From contig NZ_CP120210.1 of the NCBI RefSeq assembly GCF_029369745.1, positions 6,510,001 to 6,574,000 on the forward strand: a stretch of DNA of 64,000 nucleotides, given 5' to 3'. The number at the start of each line of letters is the position of its first letter. Positions within the stretch are counted from its first letter, which is position 1. A program made the translations under genes and the position numbers. Source of the stretch: Amycolatopsis sp. QT-25. GTDB taxonomy: Bacteria; Actinomycetota; Actinomycetes; Mycobacteriales; Pseudonocardiaceae. The notes under the pieces are model-generated. The model saw only the letters and a program-made list of their open reading frames with translations. It had not been told where the DNA came from and ran no database searches. Positions 24,125 to 32,902 of this stretch are shown here, piece by piece.

Positions 24125-25308
24125 CACGAAGCATTGAGGACCTTTCGACGCTGTTGCGACCGGCCAAGGACATGCTGGCCGAGGTCTCGGACCGCGAAGC
24201 GGCACTGACCGAGGTCACGAGCCAGCTCAAGAACGACGACGCGGCCCGCGAATTGTTCGGGAAGGTGTGCCGATTCGAGGCCCCCTTCACCGCGAGCTGG
24301 ATCCACGGTCCCGGCGACAAATCCCCTTACCTGTCCCTGGAACTGGCCGCGGCTTCCCTCGACGACGACCGGCATCGCGCCCTGCTCGCCGACATCGTGC
24401 TGTCGACGTCGCCCTCCATCCCTTACGACTACCGGGCGCTGGCCGCGGAAAAGCTCGTCCAGGTCGGCACGGGTCGGTTCGCCGACGCCCTCCAGGAAGT
24501 CGTCGACTCGTACGAACCGCTGCCCAACCGTGGCCTCCAGGCCAAGATCGCCGTTCCCACCGACGGCATCGACCACCTCTTCGACATCCCGGAAACGGTG
24601 ACCGGCAGGCTCGATCTCCTGATCGCGGCCAGCAAGGCGAAGACGCTGGAGACCAGGCACCTGCTCGCCGTCCGGGTCCTCGCGAACGGCGTCCTGCCGA
24701 CGGAACCGGCCGGCGAAGCGGAGCGGCTGATCCTCGAAGACGTCGGGACGACCATGGTGGCGGCGTCGGACTACCTCGTGCCGTGGGACCAGGAGTTCCC
24801 CGGGGAGCACGGTTCCGGTCTCACCCTCGCGGAACTGGTGCGCATCACGCTGATGTGCGGGGAATTCTCGCTTCCGGACACGACCGTCCGGCCGATCCTG
24901 GTCGACTTCTACCGCTCGGTGCTGCGGACCGGCGGCCGGTCGATCATCGGCCTCTCGGCCGGCGTCTTCCACGTGGAGCACGGCACGCTCGCCACGCCCT
25001 CGTACTACTACCAGGGCCGCGACGCGATCCTCGGCAAGGGCTGCGTGATCGACTGCGTGGGCGGGGCGGTCCTGCAGGCGGGTTCGTTCCTCGGCGGCGG
25101 CTACATGCCGATCCTGATCCACACCCACAAGCACATCCGCAAGGGGGGCCAGGCCGCCGCCTCGGAGCGCAAGCAGATCCTCCCGTGCGTTTTCGCGGCG
25201 GAAGCGGGCGCTCGCTATCCGATGGACGCCATCGGCCTGTTCGAGACCGTGGACTACCTCGGCAAGGAGACCCCGTACCAGGGAATCCGGGCGATCCCGC
25301 ACGCGTGA
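24121..25308 (+). CDS. Unknown protein with hexapeptide-repeat-like C-terminus
   Basis: A 395-residue protein I cannot assign. Residues 1-270 are mostly helical and acidic (LLRPAKDMLAEVSDREAAL, FIPETVTG-type segments, LTLAELVRITLMCGEF). Residues about 275-345 change to a beta-helix-like pattern, GRDAILGKGCVIDCVGGAVL and AGSFLGGGYMPILIHTHKH, recalling left-handed beta-helix acyltransferases where a His acts as base. Three cysteines lie in or near this part. It is the third coupled gene (ATGA overlap) and is followed by a strong terminator. An acyl or formyl transfer onto an amino-sugar-like product is only a guess. Confidence 0.6.
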   Translation: MTRSIEDLSTLLRPAKDMLAEVSDREAALTEVTSQLKNDDAARELFGKVCRFEAPFTASWIHGPGDKSPYLSLELAAASLDDDRHRALLADIVLSTSPSIPYDYRALAAEKLVQVGTGRFADALQEVVDSYEPLPNRGLQAKIAVPTDGIDHLFDIPETVTGRLDLLIAASKAKTLETRHLLAVRVLANGVLPTEPAGEAERLILEDVGTTMVAASDYLVPWDQEFPGEHGSGLTLAELVRITLMCGEFSLPDTTVRPILVDFYRSVLRTGGRSIIGLSAGVFHVEHGTLATPSYYYQGRDAILGKGCVIDCVGGAVLQAGSFLGGGYMPILIHTHKHIRKGGQAAASERKQILPCVFAAEAGARYPMDAIGLFETVDYLGKETPYQGIRAIPHA

Positions 25309-25346
25309 CGCACGACTTGTTCGGCTGAGCACGAAATCCGTATCTC

Positions 25347-25392
25347 GCGATGCCATCGGGCAGGGCGGTTCCGTCCTGCCCGATGGCATCGC
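25347..25392 (+). terminator. Strong stem-loop between two operons
   Basis: Perfect 18-bp arms (25347-25364, 25375-25392) containing GCGATGCCATCGGGCAGG, loop 10. It ends 6 bases before the ribosome site of the sugar dehydrogenase, so it may also act as a 5' leader structure for that gene. Confidence 0.8.
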
Positions 25393-25411
25393 AAAGTGGA
25401 GGGTGAAGAGA

Positions 25412-26770
25412 ATGGGTGCAACATCGGGGGCCAAGGTCGCCGTGATCGGCGCGGGCTACGTCGGTCTCACGACGGCCGCGTGCCTCTCGTCCTTGGGACA
25501 TCGGGTCGTCTGCGCGGACGTCGACCAGGAGAAGGTCGACGCGTTGCGGCGCGGCGAGGCGACCATCAGGGAACCGGGTATCTGCGAACTGGTGGTCGGC
25601 GGGCTGGCGTCCGGGCGGCTGGGCTTCGTGCTCGGCGCGAGCGCGGCGGCGGCCGGGGCGGACATCGTGATCCTGTGCGTGCCGACGCCGATGGGCGTGA
25701 CCGGCGCGGCGGATCTGACCACACTGGAGTCCGTCGTGACCGAGGTGCGGGACCTGCTGCCGACCGGCTGCGTCGTGGTGAACAAATCGACGGTTCCCGT
25801 CGGCACGGCGGCCCGCGTCGCGCGCCTGATCGACCGCGCCGACGTGGCGGTGGTGTCCAATCCCGAATTCCTGCGCGAAGGGTTCGCGGTCCGCGACTTC
25901 CTGAACCCGGACCGGATCGTGGTCGGCTCGGCCGATCGCGACCCGGTCTCCGCCCGCCGTGTCGCCGAGCTGTACGAGAAACTCGACACCGCCGTCCTGG
26001 TGACCGATTCCGCGAGCGCGGAGATGATCAAGTACGCGTCCAACTGCTACCTGGCGACGCGGCTGTCCTTTGTGAACACCGTCGCCGAACTCTGCGAATA
26101 CCTCGACGCGAACGTCGACGACGTGACCGCGGGGATGGGGTACGACGCGCGGATCGGCAAGGCGTTCCTGCGGCCGGGGCCGGGCTGGGGTGGCTCGTGC
26201 CTGCCGAAGGACACTTTCGCGCTGCTGCACATCGCGGAATCCGCGGGCAGTGACTTCACCCTGCTGCGAGCGGCGATCGAGACCAACCTCAAGCAGCAGG
26301 ACCTGGTGGTGGACAAGGTGCGCAAGGCCGTCGGCGGCACCCTCGCCGGCACCCGGATCGGCCTGCTCGGCTTGACCTTCAAGGCCGGAACGGACGATCT
26401 GCGGGACTCCCCGGCCCTGGCCATCGCGGCCCGGCTGGCGGCCGAAGGCGCGGACCTGTCCGGCTACGACCCCAGCGTCCGCGCGCCGGTGCCGGGCGTG
26501 ACCGACAACGTGCGGATCACCGGCACCGCCTATCACGCCGCGAAGGGCGCGGCCGCGCTCGTGGTGCTGACCGAATGGCCGGAGTTCCGCGCCCTCGACT
26601 GGTCCCGGATCGCCGACCGGCTCGACGGCCGGGCCGTCATCGACACCCGGAACCTCCTCGACCCGGTCGCCGTGGCCGGGACGGGGCTCTCGTATCAGGG
26701 CATCGGCCGTCCGGACAGCGCCGGGAAGCCGTCGCCGAGCACCGTCGGCATGGTGCGGCAAGCAGGGTGA
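25412..26770 (+). CDS. UDP-glucose/GDP-mannose 6-dehydrogenase family protein
   Basis: A 452-residue NAD-dependent nucleotide-sugar dehydrogenase that oxidises C6 of UDP-glucose (or a relative) to the uronic acid in two steps. The NAD motif is VAVIGAGYVGLTTAACLSSLG. Others are VPTPMGVTGAAD, NKSTVPVGTA, NPEFLREGFAVRDFLNPDRI, and the active site PGPGWGGSCLPKD with the nucleophilic Cys. The C-domain has LTFKAGTDDLRDSPAL. ATG 25412 is preferred because GGAGGG lies 8 bases upstream. The product would supply a glucuronate-type sugar, perhaps to the preceding operon or to the envelope. Confidence 0.93.
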   Translation: MGATSGAKVAVIGAGYVGLTTAACLSSLGHRVVCADVDQEKVDALRRGEATIREPGICELVVGGLASGRLGFVLGASAAAAGADIVILCVPTPMGVTGAADLTTLESVVTEVRDLLPTGCVVVNKSTVPVGTAARVARLIDRADVAVVSNPEFLREGFAVRDFLNPDRIVVGSADRDPVSARRVAELYEKLDTAVLVTDSASAEMIKYASNCYLATRLSFVNTVAELCEYLDANVDDVTAGMGYDARIGKAFLRPGPGWGGSCLPKDTFALLHIAESAGSDFTLLRAAIETNLKQQDLVVDKVRKAVGGTLAGTRIGLLGLTFKAGTDDLRDSPALAIAARLAAEGADLSGYDPSVRAPVPGVTDNVRITGTAYHAAKGAAALVVLTEWPEFRALDWSRIADRLDGRAVIDTRNLLDPVAVAGTGLSYQGIGRPDSAGKPSPSTVGMVRQAG

Positions 26771-26839
26771 TCACGGGGCGGACGGCGAGTGGCCCTGCTC
26801 GTCGTCCCACCCCTCCGGCGTCGCCGAACAGGAGGACGG

Positions 26840-28459
26840 ATGCCGAAGCGAACCAAGTCCTGGTCCGCGCTTTTCGCATTGTGCCTGGGTTTCTTCATGG
26901 TCATGCTGGACGTCGGCATCGTGAACATCGCGGTGCCTTCGCTGGTGCGCGAACTCGGCACCGACCTGACCACGGTGATCTGGGTGACCAGCGTGTACCT
27001 GCTCGCCTACGCCGTCCCGATCCTGCCCGCCAGCAGACTGGGTGACCGGTTCGGGCCGAAGCGCGTCTTCGTCGCCGGTCTCCTGGTGTTCACCGCCGCC
27101 TCGCTGTGGTGCGGGCTTTCCGGCACCGTGGAAACGCTGATCGTCGCCCGCGCGGTGCAGGGTTTCGGCGCCGCGCTGCTGACCCCGCAGACCACGGCTT
27201 TCATCACGCGGTTGTTCCCGCCGGACGAACGCGGCCCGGCGATGGGCGCCTGGGGCAGTGTCGCCGGACTCGCCATGATCGCCGGTCCGGTGCTGGGCGG
27301 CGTGCTCGTCGACGATCTCGGCTGGGAGTGGATCTTCTTCGCGAACGTCCCGATCGGGCTGATCGCGCTGGTGCTCACCCTCGTCCTCGTCCCCGACTGG
27401 CGACCGGGGAATTCGCACCGGTTCGACGTTCCCGGCATCCTGCTCTTCGGCGCCGGTCTCGTCTGCGTCGTCTTCGGTGTCCAGAATGGACAGACCTACG
27501 GCTGGGGCACGGTCGCCGCCGGGATCTCGGTCTTCGACCTCATCGTGGCCGGGGTGCTGCTGCTGGGCAGTTTCGTCCTGTGGCAACGGGTCGACCGCCG
27601 CGAACCGCTGCTGCCGTTGCGGATCTTCCGCCACCGCGACTTCTCCCTGGGGACCGCGACCGCGGTGGCGGTCGGCTTCGCGATGACCAGCATGCTCCTG
27701 TTACTGGTCATCTACGTGCAGTCGGTACTCGGCCTGTCCCCGGCCGAAGCCGGCCTGCTCATCGCACCGCTCGCCCTGGTGTCCGGCGGCGTCGCGCCGT
27801 TCGCCGGACGGCTGTCGGACCGGGTGAATCCCGGGTACCTGGTGATGTTCGGGTTGCTCTGCCTGTCCGGCGGCCTCTGTGTCCTCTCGCTGGTGATCAT
27901 CCCGGCGAGTTCGCCGCGGGCCCTGATCCCCGCCCTGCTGCTCTGCGGTCTCGGCGTCGGGTTCACCTTCTCCCCGATGAACAACGTGACCATCGGCTCG
28001 GTCGACCGTGCGCTGGTCGGCAGCGCGTCGGGCATCTTCAACACCGCGCGCCAGGTCGGCGGGGTGCTCGGCGGCGCGGCCGTCGGAGTGCTGCTGCAGG
28101 CCCGGACCAGCGCCTCGATGGCCGTCCGGGCGAACGAGGCGGCGGCCGCGCTGCCCGCCGAATTCCGGCAGCGCTTCGTCGAGGGCTTCACCGGTGAGGC
28201 CGGGTCGGCGGCCGCCGCCACCGAGTTCGGCGGCTCCCCCGCGGTCCCGGCGGACCTGCCGTCCGAGGTCGCCGGCCAGGCACGGGAACTGGCCGCGCAA
28301 ATCACCGGGGCCGCGCTCACCGATGCCGTCAAGACCGCCTTCCTGCTTCCGGTCGGTGTGCTGCTCGTCGGTGTGCTGTGTTCGGCGGGTATGCGAGCCA
28401 CCCGGCGGCGTCCGATCGGGCAGGACAGATCGCCCGATCGGATGGCCGCGACCCGGTGA
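26840..28459 (+). CDS. MFS multidrug-type exporter, DHA2 (EmrB/QacA) family
   Basis: A 539-residue membrane protein with about 14 transmembrane helices. Motif A-type signature LGDRFGPKRVFVAG, the DHA2 motif C region GLAMIAGPVLGGVLVDDLGWEWIFFANVPIG, and motif D1 at LDVGIVNIAVPSLVRELG are all present. ATG 26840 with AGGAGG upstream is preferred over an earlier ATG. It begins 69 bases after the sugar dehydrogenase, same strand. Proton-coupled export of a small hydrophobic or cationic molecule is expected. Confidence 0.93.
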   Translation: MPKRTKSWSALFALCLGFFMVMLDVGIVNIAVPSLVRELGTDLTTVIWVTSVYLLAYAVPILPASRLGDRFGPKRVFVAGLLVFTAASLWCGLSGTVETLIVARAVQGFGAALLTPQTTAFITRLFPPDERGPAMGAWGSVAGLAMIAGPVLGGVLVDDLGWEWIFFANVPIGLIALVLTLVLVPDWRPGNSHRFDVPGILLFGAGLVCVVFGVQNGQTYGWGTVAAGISVFDLIVAGVLLLGSFVLWQRVDRREPLLPLRIFRHRDFSLGTATAVAVGFAMTSMLLLLVIYVQSVLGLSPAEAGLLIAPLALVSGGVAPFAGRLSDRVNPGYLVMFGLLCLSGGLCVLSLVIIPASSPRALIPALLLCGLGVGFTFSPMNNVTIGSVDRALVGSASGIFNTARQVGGVLGGAAVGVLLQARTSASMAVRANEAAAALPAEFRQRFVEGFTGEAGSAAAATEFGGSPAVPADLPSEVAGQARELAAQITGAALTDAVKTAFLLPVGVLLVGVLCSAGMRATRRRPIGQDRSPDRMAATR

Positions 28460-28489
28460 TCACCGGCCCGGCCTCGCTACCGTCACTGC

Positions 28490-28740
28490 ATGGCACTCGT
28501 ACCGCCGGTCGGCCTGGGCATCTGGGACGACGTCGACCGCGCAGAAGGCGCGCCGGTGGTGAACCTCGGCGACCTCACCGCGCGGTGGACCAACGACCGC
28601 TGGCGCTCCGCCCTGCACCGGGTCGTGCCGGGTCCGTCAGCGGCGAAGGGTGGCGTTCTTCTTCGGCGGCGACCACGACGCGCGGTTCGCAGGCCTCCCG
28701 GCCTGCCGCTCCGCCGAAATATCCGCCGGACCGCGGCTGT
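28490..28740 (+). pseudogene. 2-oxoglutarate/Fe(II) oxygenase C-terminal remnant
   Basis: RWTNDRWRSALHRVV and the preceding VVNLGDL match the end of the jelly-roll in isopenicillin-N-synthase-like oxygenases, with the second metal His. The frame then shifts, and AFFFGGDHDARFAGLPACR followed by PPKYPP in another frame gives the family tail. The first metal His-x-Asp and all N-terminal sequence are missing. Confidence 0.62.
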
Positions 28741-28837
28741 GGAAAAATTTCCGGTGGAAGACGTCCGGTCCTCCTCCGGCGGCTCCGACGTCCCCGGCAG
28801 AAGGCACCGACGCGGTGCCCGCCGAGAGGAGAGAACC

Positions 28838-29242
28838 GTGAAGTACATGATCATGATGATGGGGTCGCAGCAGGACCTCGACAGCATCGGTGGCAACTGG
28901 AGCGCCGACGACGTCACGGCCCTGCACGAGTTCATGGCCGACTGGAACAACGCCCTGGTCGAATCCGGGGAGTTCGTCGACGCGCAGGGCCTTTCCCAGC
29001 CTGCTCACGCCCGGCGCATCTCCCTGCGCGACGGCGCGCCCGTGGTGACCGACGGACCGTACGCCGAGACGCAGGAGGTCCTGGTCGGCTACACCATCGT
29101 CGACACCGCGAGCTACGACCGCGCGACCGAGATCGCGGCGAAGCTGGCGGACACCCCTCATCCGGAGGACATGTCGCTCGGCCGCGAGTGGTACGTCGAC
29201 ATCCGGCCGTGCGCCGACAGCTTCGAAGAACTGGAGCTGTAA
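28838..29242 (+). CDS. DGPF/YCII-domain protein paired with an ECF sigma factor
   Basis: A 134-residue YCII-like (DGPF) protein: KYMIMMMGSQQDL, then the hallmark VTDGPYAETQEVLVGYTIVD. The fold resembles ferredoxin-like dimeric alpha/beta barrels. GTG 28838 has GAGAGGAGAG upstream. It ends exactly where the sigma-factor gene starts (TAA then GTG). DGPF proteins are the conserved genetic partner of ECF42 sigma factors and probable members of their regulons; the biochemical activity is not established. Confidence 0.88.
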   Translation: MKYMIMMMGSQQDLDSIGGNWSADDVTALHEFMADWNNALVESGEFVDAQGLSQPAHARRISLRDGAPVVTDGPYAETQEVLVGYTIVDTASYDRATEIAAKLADTPHPEDMSLGREWYVDIRPCADSFEELEL

Positions 29243-30472
29243 GTGCCGGACAGCGGTGCCGAGGAGCTGCTGCGCACGCTGTCGCCGCAGGTCCTCGGCG
29301 CCGTCGTCCGCCGCTACGGTCACTTCGACCTGGCGGAGGACGCGACCCAGGAAGCACTGCTCGCGGCCTCGACGCGATGGCCCGCCGGCGGACGCCCCGA
29401 CGATCCGCGCGCCTGGCTCATCACCGTCGCCTCACGGCGGCTGACCGACCTGCTCCGCGCCGAGCAAGCGCGGCGCCGTCGCGAGGACACCGTCGTCCAG
29501 CGGACGTTGCCGGAGGAGCACCTCGCCCCTTCCGCGGACCGGCGGGCCGCCGACTCGGACGACACACTCGTCCTGCTCTTCCTGTGCTGTCACCCGTCGC
29601 TCTCACCCGCGTCGCAGATCGCGCTGACCCTGCGGGCGGTCGGCGGCCTCACCACGGCGGAGATCGCCCGCGCCTTCCTGGTCCCCGAAGCGACGATGAC
29701 CCGGCGGATCACCCGCGCGAAGGCCGGCATCAAGTCCAGCGGCGTCCCGTTCGGCATGCCACCGGCGGCGGACCGCGCCGCGCGGCTCGACGCGGTGCTG
29801 CACGTGCTGTACCTGATCTTCAACGAGGGTTACGTCAGCACGTCCGGCCCCGATCTGGTGCGGGGCGAGCTGTCCGCCGAAGCCATCCGGCTGACCAGGA
29901 TCGTCCACCGGCTGTTGCCGGACGACAGCGAGGTCGCCGGCCTGCTCGCGCTGATGCTGCTCACCGACGCGCGCCGCCCGGCGAGGACGGGGCCGGACGG
30001 CGCGCCGATCCCGATGTCCGGACAGGACCGGAGCCGGTGGGACACCGAGTACGTCACCGAGGGCGTCGCGCTGCTGTCCGAGGCCTTGCCGCACGGCCCG
30101 ACCGGGCAGTTCCAGATCCAGGCGGCGATCGCCGCATTGCACGACGAGGCGCCGAGCGCCGAAAAGACCGACTGGCCGCAGATCGAGGCCCTCTACGAAC
30201 TGCTGTTGCGTCTCTCCGACAATCCCGTGGTGGCGTTGAACCACGCCGTCGCCGTCGGGATGGCTCGCGGTCCGCGAGAAGGGCTGGCGGCACTGGGAAA
30301 ACTCGGCGACCGGATCTCCGGTGACCACCGCTACCACGCCGCCCGCGCGCATCTGCTCGAACTGGCAGGCGAAACCGCCGCGGCCATCGAGTCCTATGTG
30401 GACGCCGCACGGCGGGCGACGGGCCTGCCGCAACAGCGCTATCTGCACTCACGCGCCGCACGCCTGCGCTGA
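29243..30472 (+). CDS. ECF42-like RNA polymerase sigma factor with C-terminal extension
   Basis: A 409-residue ECF sigma factor. Region 2 is near residues 8-75 (VRRYGHFDLAEDATQEALLAA, PRAWLITVASRRLTDLLRA) and region 4 near 125-180 (LTLRAVGGLTTAEIARAFLV, TMTRRITRAKAGI). The remaining 220 residues form a TPR-like helical extension (DAVLHVLYLIFNEGYVST, LPHGPTGQFQIQAAIAALHDEA, VVALNHAVAVGMARG). Classic ECF factors are about 190 residues and have an anti-sigma gene. ECF42 types have this extension instead and are coupled to a DGPF gene, as here. The extension likely senses or restrains activity. Confidence 0.92.
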   Translation: MPDSGAEELLRTLSPQVLGAVVRRYGHFDLAEDATQEALLAASTRWPAGGRPDDPRAWLITVASRRLTDLLRAEQARRRREDTVVQRTLPEEHLAPSADRRAADSDDTLVLLFLCCHPSLSPASQIALTLRAVGGLTTAEIARAFLVPEATMTRRITRAKAGIKSSGVPFGMPPAADRAARLDAVLHVLYLIFNEGYVSTSGPDLVRGELSAEAIRLTRIVHRLLPDDSEVAGLLALMLLTDARRPARTGPDGAPIPMSGQDRSRWDTEYVTEGVALLSEALPHGPTGQFQIQAAIAALHDEAPSAEKTDWPQIEALYELLLRLSDNPVVALNHAVAVGMARGPREGLAALGKLGDRISGDHRYHAARAHLLELAGETAAAIESYVDAARRATGLPQQRYLHSRAARLR

Positions 30473-31052
30473 CTCGTGTGGATCCCGGCAAGGCACGGAG
30501 GGCGAACGTGGTGAGCTGGAGGCGGAGCGACCTCGCCGAAGCTCTGGCCCGCCCTCGACGACGTCGTGAGTGACAAGGAGCGTTCTATTGAAGGGTAAGG
30601 CAATCGTGTCGTGTCGCCGGAGCTTCGGATGGCCCGATCGCCGGAGTCCGGCACGGCTGTCATTGTCCACAAAGGACTTCAGAAAGGTTCTCGGCGCCCG
30701 GTTTGAGCATTTGTACAGCCTTACGCGGGGTCGTGAATGGCGAGGACGGTCAGGTCGAAAGTGTCTCGGATACCACCGCATTTCGACCTAAGCTGATCAC
30801 AGGCCCGTGGCGGCCCCCCTCCCTACACCGAAGGCACGGCAAGGAGGCCCTCACGCACTTCGGCAGACGAGGGTCGGGTCTCGTCGGCTTCGCCGGTGCG
30901 CTGGGGGCGAACATGGGGTACATGAAGGCCCCTTCCTTGCGCTAGACGCAAGGAAGGGGCCTTCATGTACCCCACAACAGAGAACCACGGCGGGCACAGG
31001 GGTCTATTCGCCACTCACGCCCCCCGGTACAGACCTCGCACCAGCCCGGCTT
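30473..31052. other. Intergenic region with one long palindrome
   Basis: About 580 bases without a supported gene. A lower-GC stretch lies at about 30560-30790. A short frame ending WPALDDVVSDKERSIEG (stop near 30598) may be a remnant I cannot identify. The palindrome at 30915-30973 is listed separately. Confidence 0.45.
30915..30973. repeat. Long perfect palindrome, CATGAAGGCCCC type
   Basis: Perfect 27-bp arms at 30915-30941 and 30947-30973, five-base loop CTAGA. The arm contains CATGAAGGCCCCTTCCTTGC. It lies downstream of the sigma-factor gene and downstream of the convergent DUF11 gene, so it can terminate both. Confidence 0.93.
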
Positions 31053-31910
31053 CTAGCAGCTCAGCAGCAGCCCGGTGACAGCCGTGCAAGTCGATGTCGA
31101 CGTGTCGTTGGCCGCGTTCGGGTCGGCGACGGAGCTCTGCGTGATCTTCGCGGTCGTCTTGACCTGCCCGAGGGACAGCAGCCCGGCGGCCACCGAGAAC
31201 TTGGCCGTGCCACTGGCTCCGGAGGCGAGCGACGAGAAGTCGCAGTGGACGGTCTTCGTACCGCCCGGATTCGAGCAGGTGGACGAGCCGGTGAAGTCCA
31301 GCCCGGTGCCCAGGGTGGACACCACCCGGACGCCGGACGCCGCGGCCGGGCCCGCGTTCGTGACCTTGACCGTGTATTCGATTGACGACGTCAGGACCCC
31401 GCGCGGCGACGCGGTCAGCGTGACACCGAGGTCGGCGGCGCTCGGCGTGTCGGTGACGGTCAGCACGGGACCGTCGAGGATCTCGAAACTGTAGTTGTCA
31501 CCGACGAACTGGTGCTGCAGGGTGACGTCGCCCAGCGGGGCGTCGTCCTTGATCCGGAAGGTGAACACCACGGTCTTGCTCTGGCCGGGGGTCACGGTGC
31601 CGACCCCGCCGCGGATACTGCCGCCGAGCATGTCGCAGGCGAACGCACCGGGGCAGGACACCAGGTCGACGATGCCCGGCAGCGAGGATTCTTTGCCATA
31701 CAGCGTCGCCTTGCCACCTTCGACGGTCGACGTGGCGTCGGCGTTGTAGACGGTTTGCGTGACGGTGAACGTCTGTCCACGTTGGACGGTGGTCGGCGAG
31801 ACCGCCACCGCGCTGGTCGGCGGGGCCGCGTTCGCGGAAACGGGCGTCACGAGCATGATCGTGGCCACCGCGGCCACCAGAGACAGAAGTGAGGCTCTTC
31901 GAAGCTTCAT
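31053..31910 (-). CDS. Secreted DUF11-type repeat protein
   Basis: A 285-residue exported protein. Residues 1-28 are a Sec signal (LLSLVAAVATIMLVTPVSANA). Two immunoglobulin-like beta domains follow. The first (about 32-150) holds TVQRGQTFTVTQTVYNADA and a Cys pair (VSCPGAFAC). The second (about 155-275) is a DUF11 domain with ADLGVTLTASP, EYTVKVTNAGPAAASGVRV and DPNAANDTST. Further cysteines at CSNPGG, HCDF and the C-terminus suggest disulphides. It has no anchor motif, so is probably released or loosely wall-attached. Function is unknown. Confidence 0.85.
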   Translation of the reverse strand: MKLRRASLLSLVAAVATIMLVTPVSANAAPPTSAVAVSPTTVQRGQTFTVTQTVYNADATSTVEGGKATLYGKESSLPGIVDLVSCPGAFACDMLGGSIRGGVGTVTPGQSKTVVFTFRIKDDAPLGDVTLQHQFVGDNYSFEILDGPVLTVTDTPSAADLGVTLTASPRGVLTSSIEYTVKVTNAGPAAASGVRVVSTLGTGLDFTGSSTCSNPGGTKTVHCDFSSLASGASGTAKFSVAAGLLSLGQVKTTAKITQSSVADPNAANDTSTSTCTAVTGLLLSC

Positions 31911-32347
31911 CGTTTCTCACTGTTCCGGTCGGGGGCGTCGCGCCGATCGGTGCGGACAACGATCAGTCGCCGAAGAACGGGCGTTCGTTACCGTTGTCTC
32001 GCCCCGAGTGGCCCGCCGGCCCTCACCCGCTCGGACCAACAGTGCCGCGTGTTCCCTGGTCACGGCGACATCGTGGCGGCACGGCGGAGCGTGGAAGCGC
32101 ATTCGCCTCCGCGTAGGCGAATTGATCCTTTTAGCCCCTTCGCGCCCCGTTCGACTTCTTCCCGCAGGGCACCACTTTCGCTGTACTCCCGGCGCAGCCG
32201 TCCGATGTCGGCGCGAGCCGGGATGGGCGTCGCGCAGGGTGTCCGCGCCTGGCAGAGAGCGCTCGCACCGCTGATCCCGGCCGAACGGCGCGTGGTCGTC
32301 GATACCCTGCACGCCTGCGAAGACGGACCGGCCGATCAGGAGGAGCG
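31911..32347. pseudogene. Intergenic region holding a possible MarR-family C-terminal remnant
   Basis: The last third (about 32214-32346) on the plus strand reads GVRAWQRALAPLIPAERR and VVVDTLHACEDGPADQEER, resembling the C-terminal dimerisation helix of MarR regulators. No wing or recognition helix precedes it. The rest must contain the promoter of the DUF11 gene; nothing else is recognisable. Confidence 0.4.
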
Positions 32348-32686
32348 GTGCGCTACCTGCTCATGCTTTGCGGGAGCGTCGGCGACGACGCGCTCGAAAC
32401 GGACATCACCGAGCCCTGCCGCGCCTGGGGTGAAGAGATGACGCGACGGGGCCTGCGCGTCAACGACATGGGTCTGCGTCCGCCCGAGTCGGCGACGGCC
32501 GTCCGCGTCCGCGACGGCGAGGCGCTGCTCACCGACGGGCCGTTCGCCGAGACCAAGGAACAGATCGGTGGCAGCACCATCCTCGAATGCGAAAGCCGCG
32601 AACAGGCCGTCGAGGCGGCGAAAACCCACCCCTGGGCCGCGATCGGGACGATCGAAGTGCGCGAACTGCTCGAGCCGGTGAGCTGA
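32348..32686 (+). CDS. DGPF/YCII-domain protein, stand-alone
   Basis: A 112-residue second DGPF protein: RYLLMLCGSVGDD, then LTDGPFAETKEQIGGSTILEC, the exact family hallmark. GTG 32348 follows AGGAGGAG. Unlike the copy at 28838 it has no sigma factor behind it. It may belong to the same sigma regulon in trans. Confidence 0.87.
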   Translation: MRYLLMLCGSVGDDALETDITEPCRAWGEEMTRRGLRVNDMGLRPPESATAVRVRDGEALLTDGPFAETKEQIGGSTILECESREQAVEAAKTHPWAAIGTIEVRELLEPVS

Positions 32687-32902
32687 TCGCCGTCGTCAGA
32701 GTTCGTCCGGCAGGCCGTCGCGCGCGTACACGAGAGCGAAACGATCGCAGTTGCGCGGCGGCCCGTTCGGTTCCTCCGGATACGGACCGCGTATCCGGGT
32801 GCGGAACATCCGGGGCCGGTTTCGTTGCGGTAACCGAGGGGTGCGCTCCTAGCATCGCGTTCGCCGCCGGTGATCGGAAACCGGCAAGGGAAAAGGAGCA
32901 CG

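Noticed and set aside
23077..25308. 743-codon plus-strand open frame
   Set aside because: Its N-terminal 370 codons are an Arg/Pro-rich shadow of the Gfo/Idh gene; only the part from 24121 is real.
28378..30324. 648-codon plus-strand open frame
   Set aside because: Arg/Pro-rich shadow overlapping the exporter end, the DGPF gene and the sigma-factor gene, which have clear motifs in other frames.
30655..30675. DnaA-box-like TTGTCCACA suggesting an origin
   Set aside because: A single site without a cluster, AT-rich unwinding element or dnaA/dnaN nearby; expected by chance.
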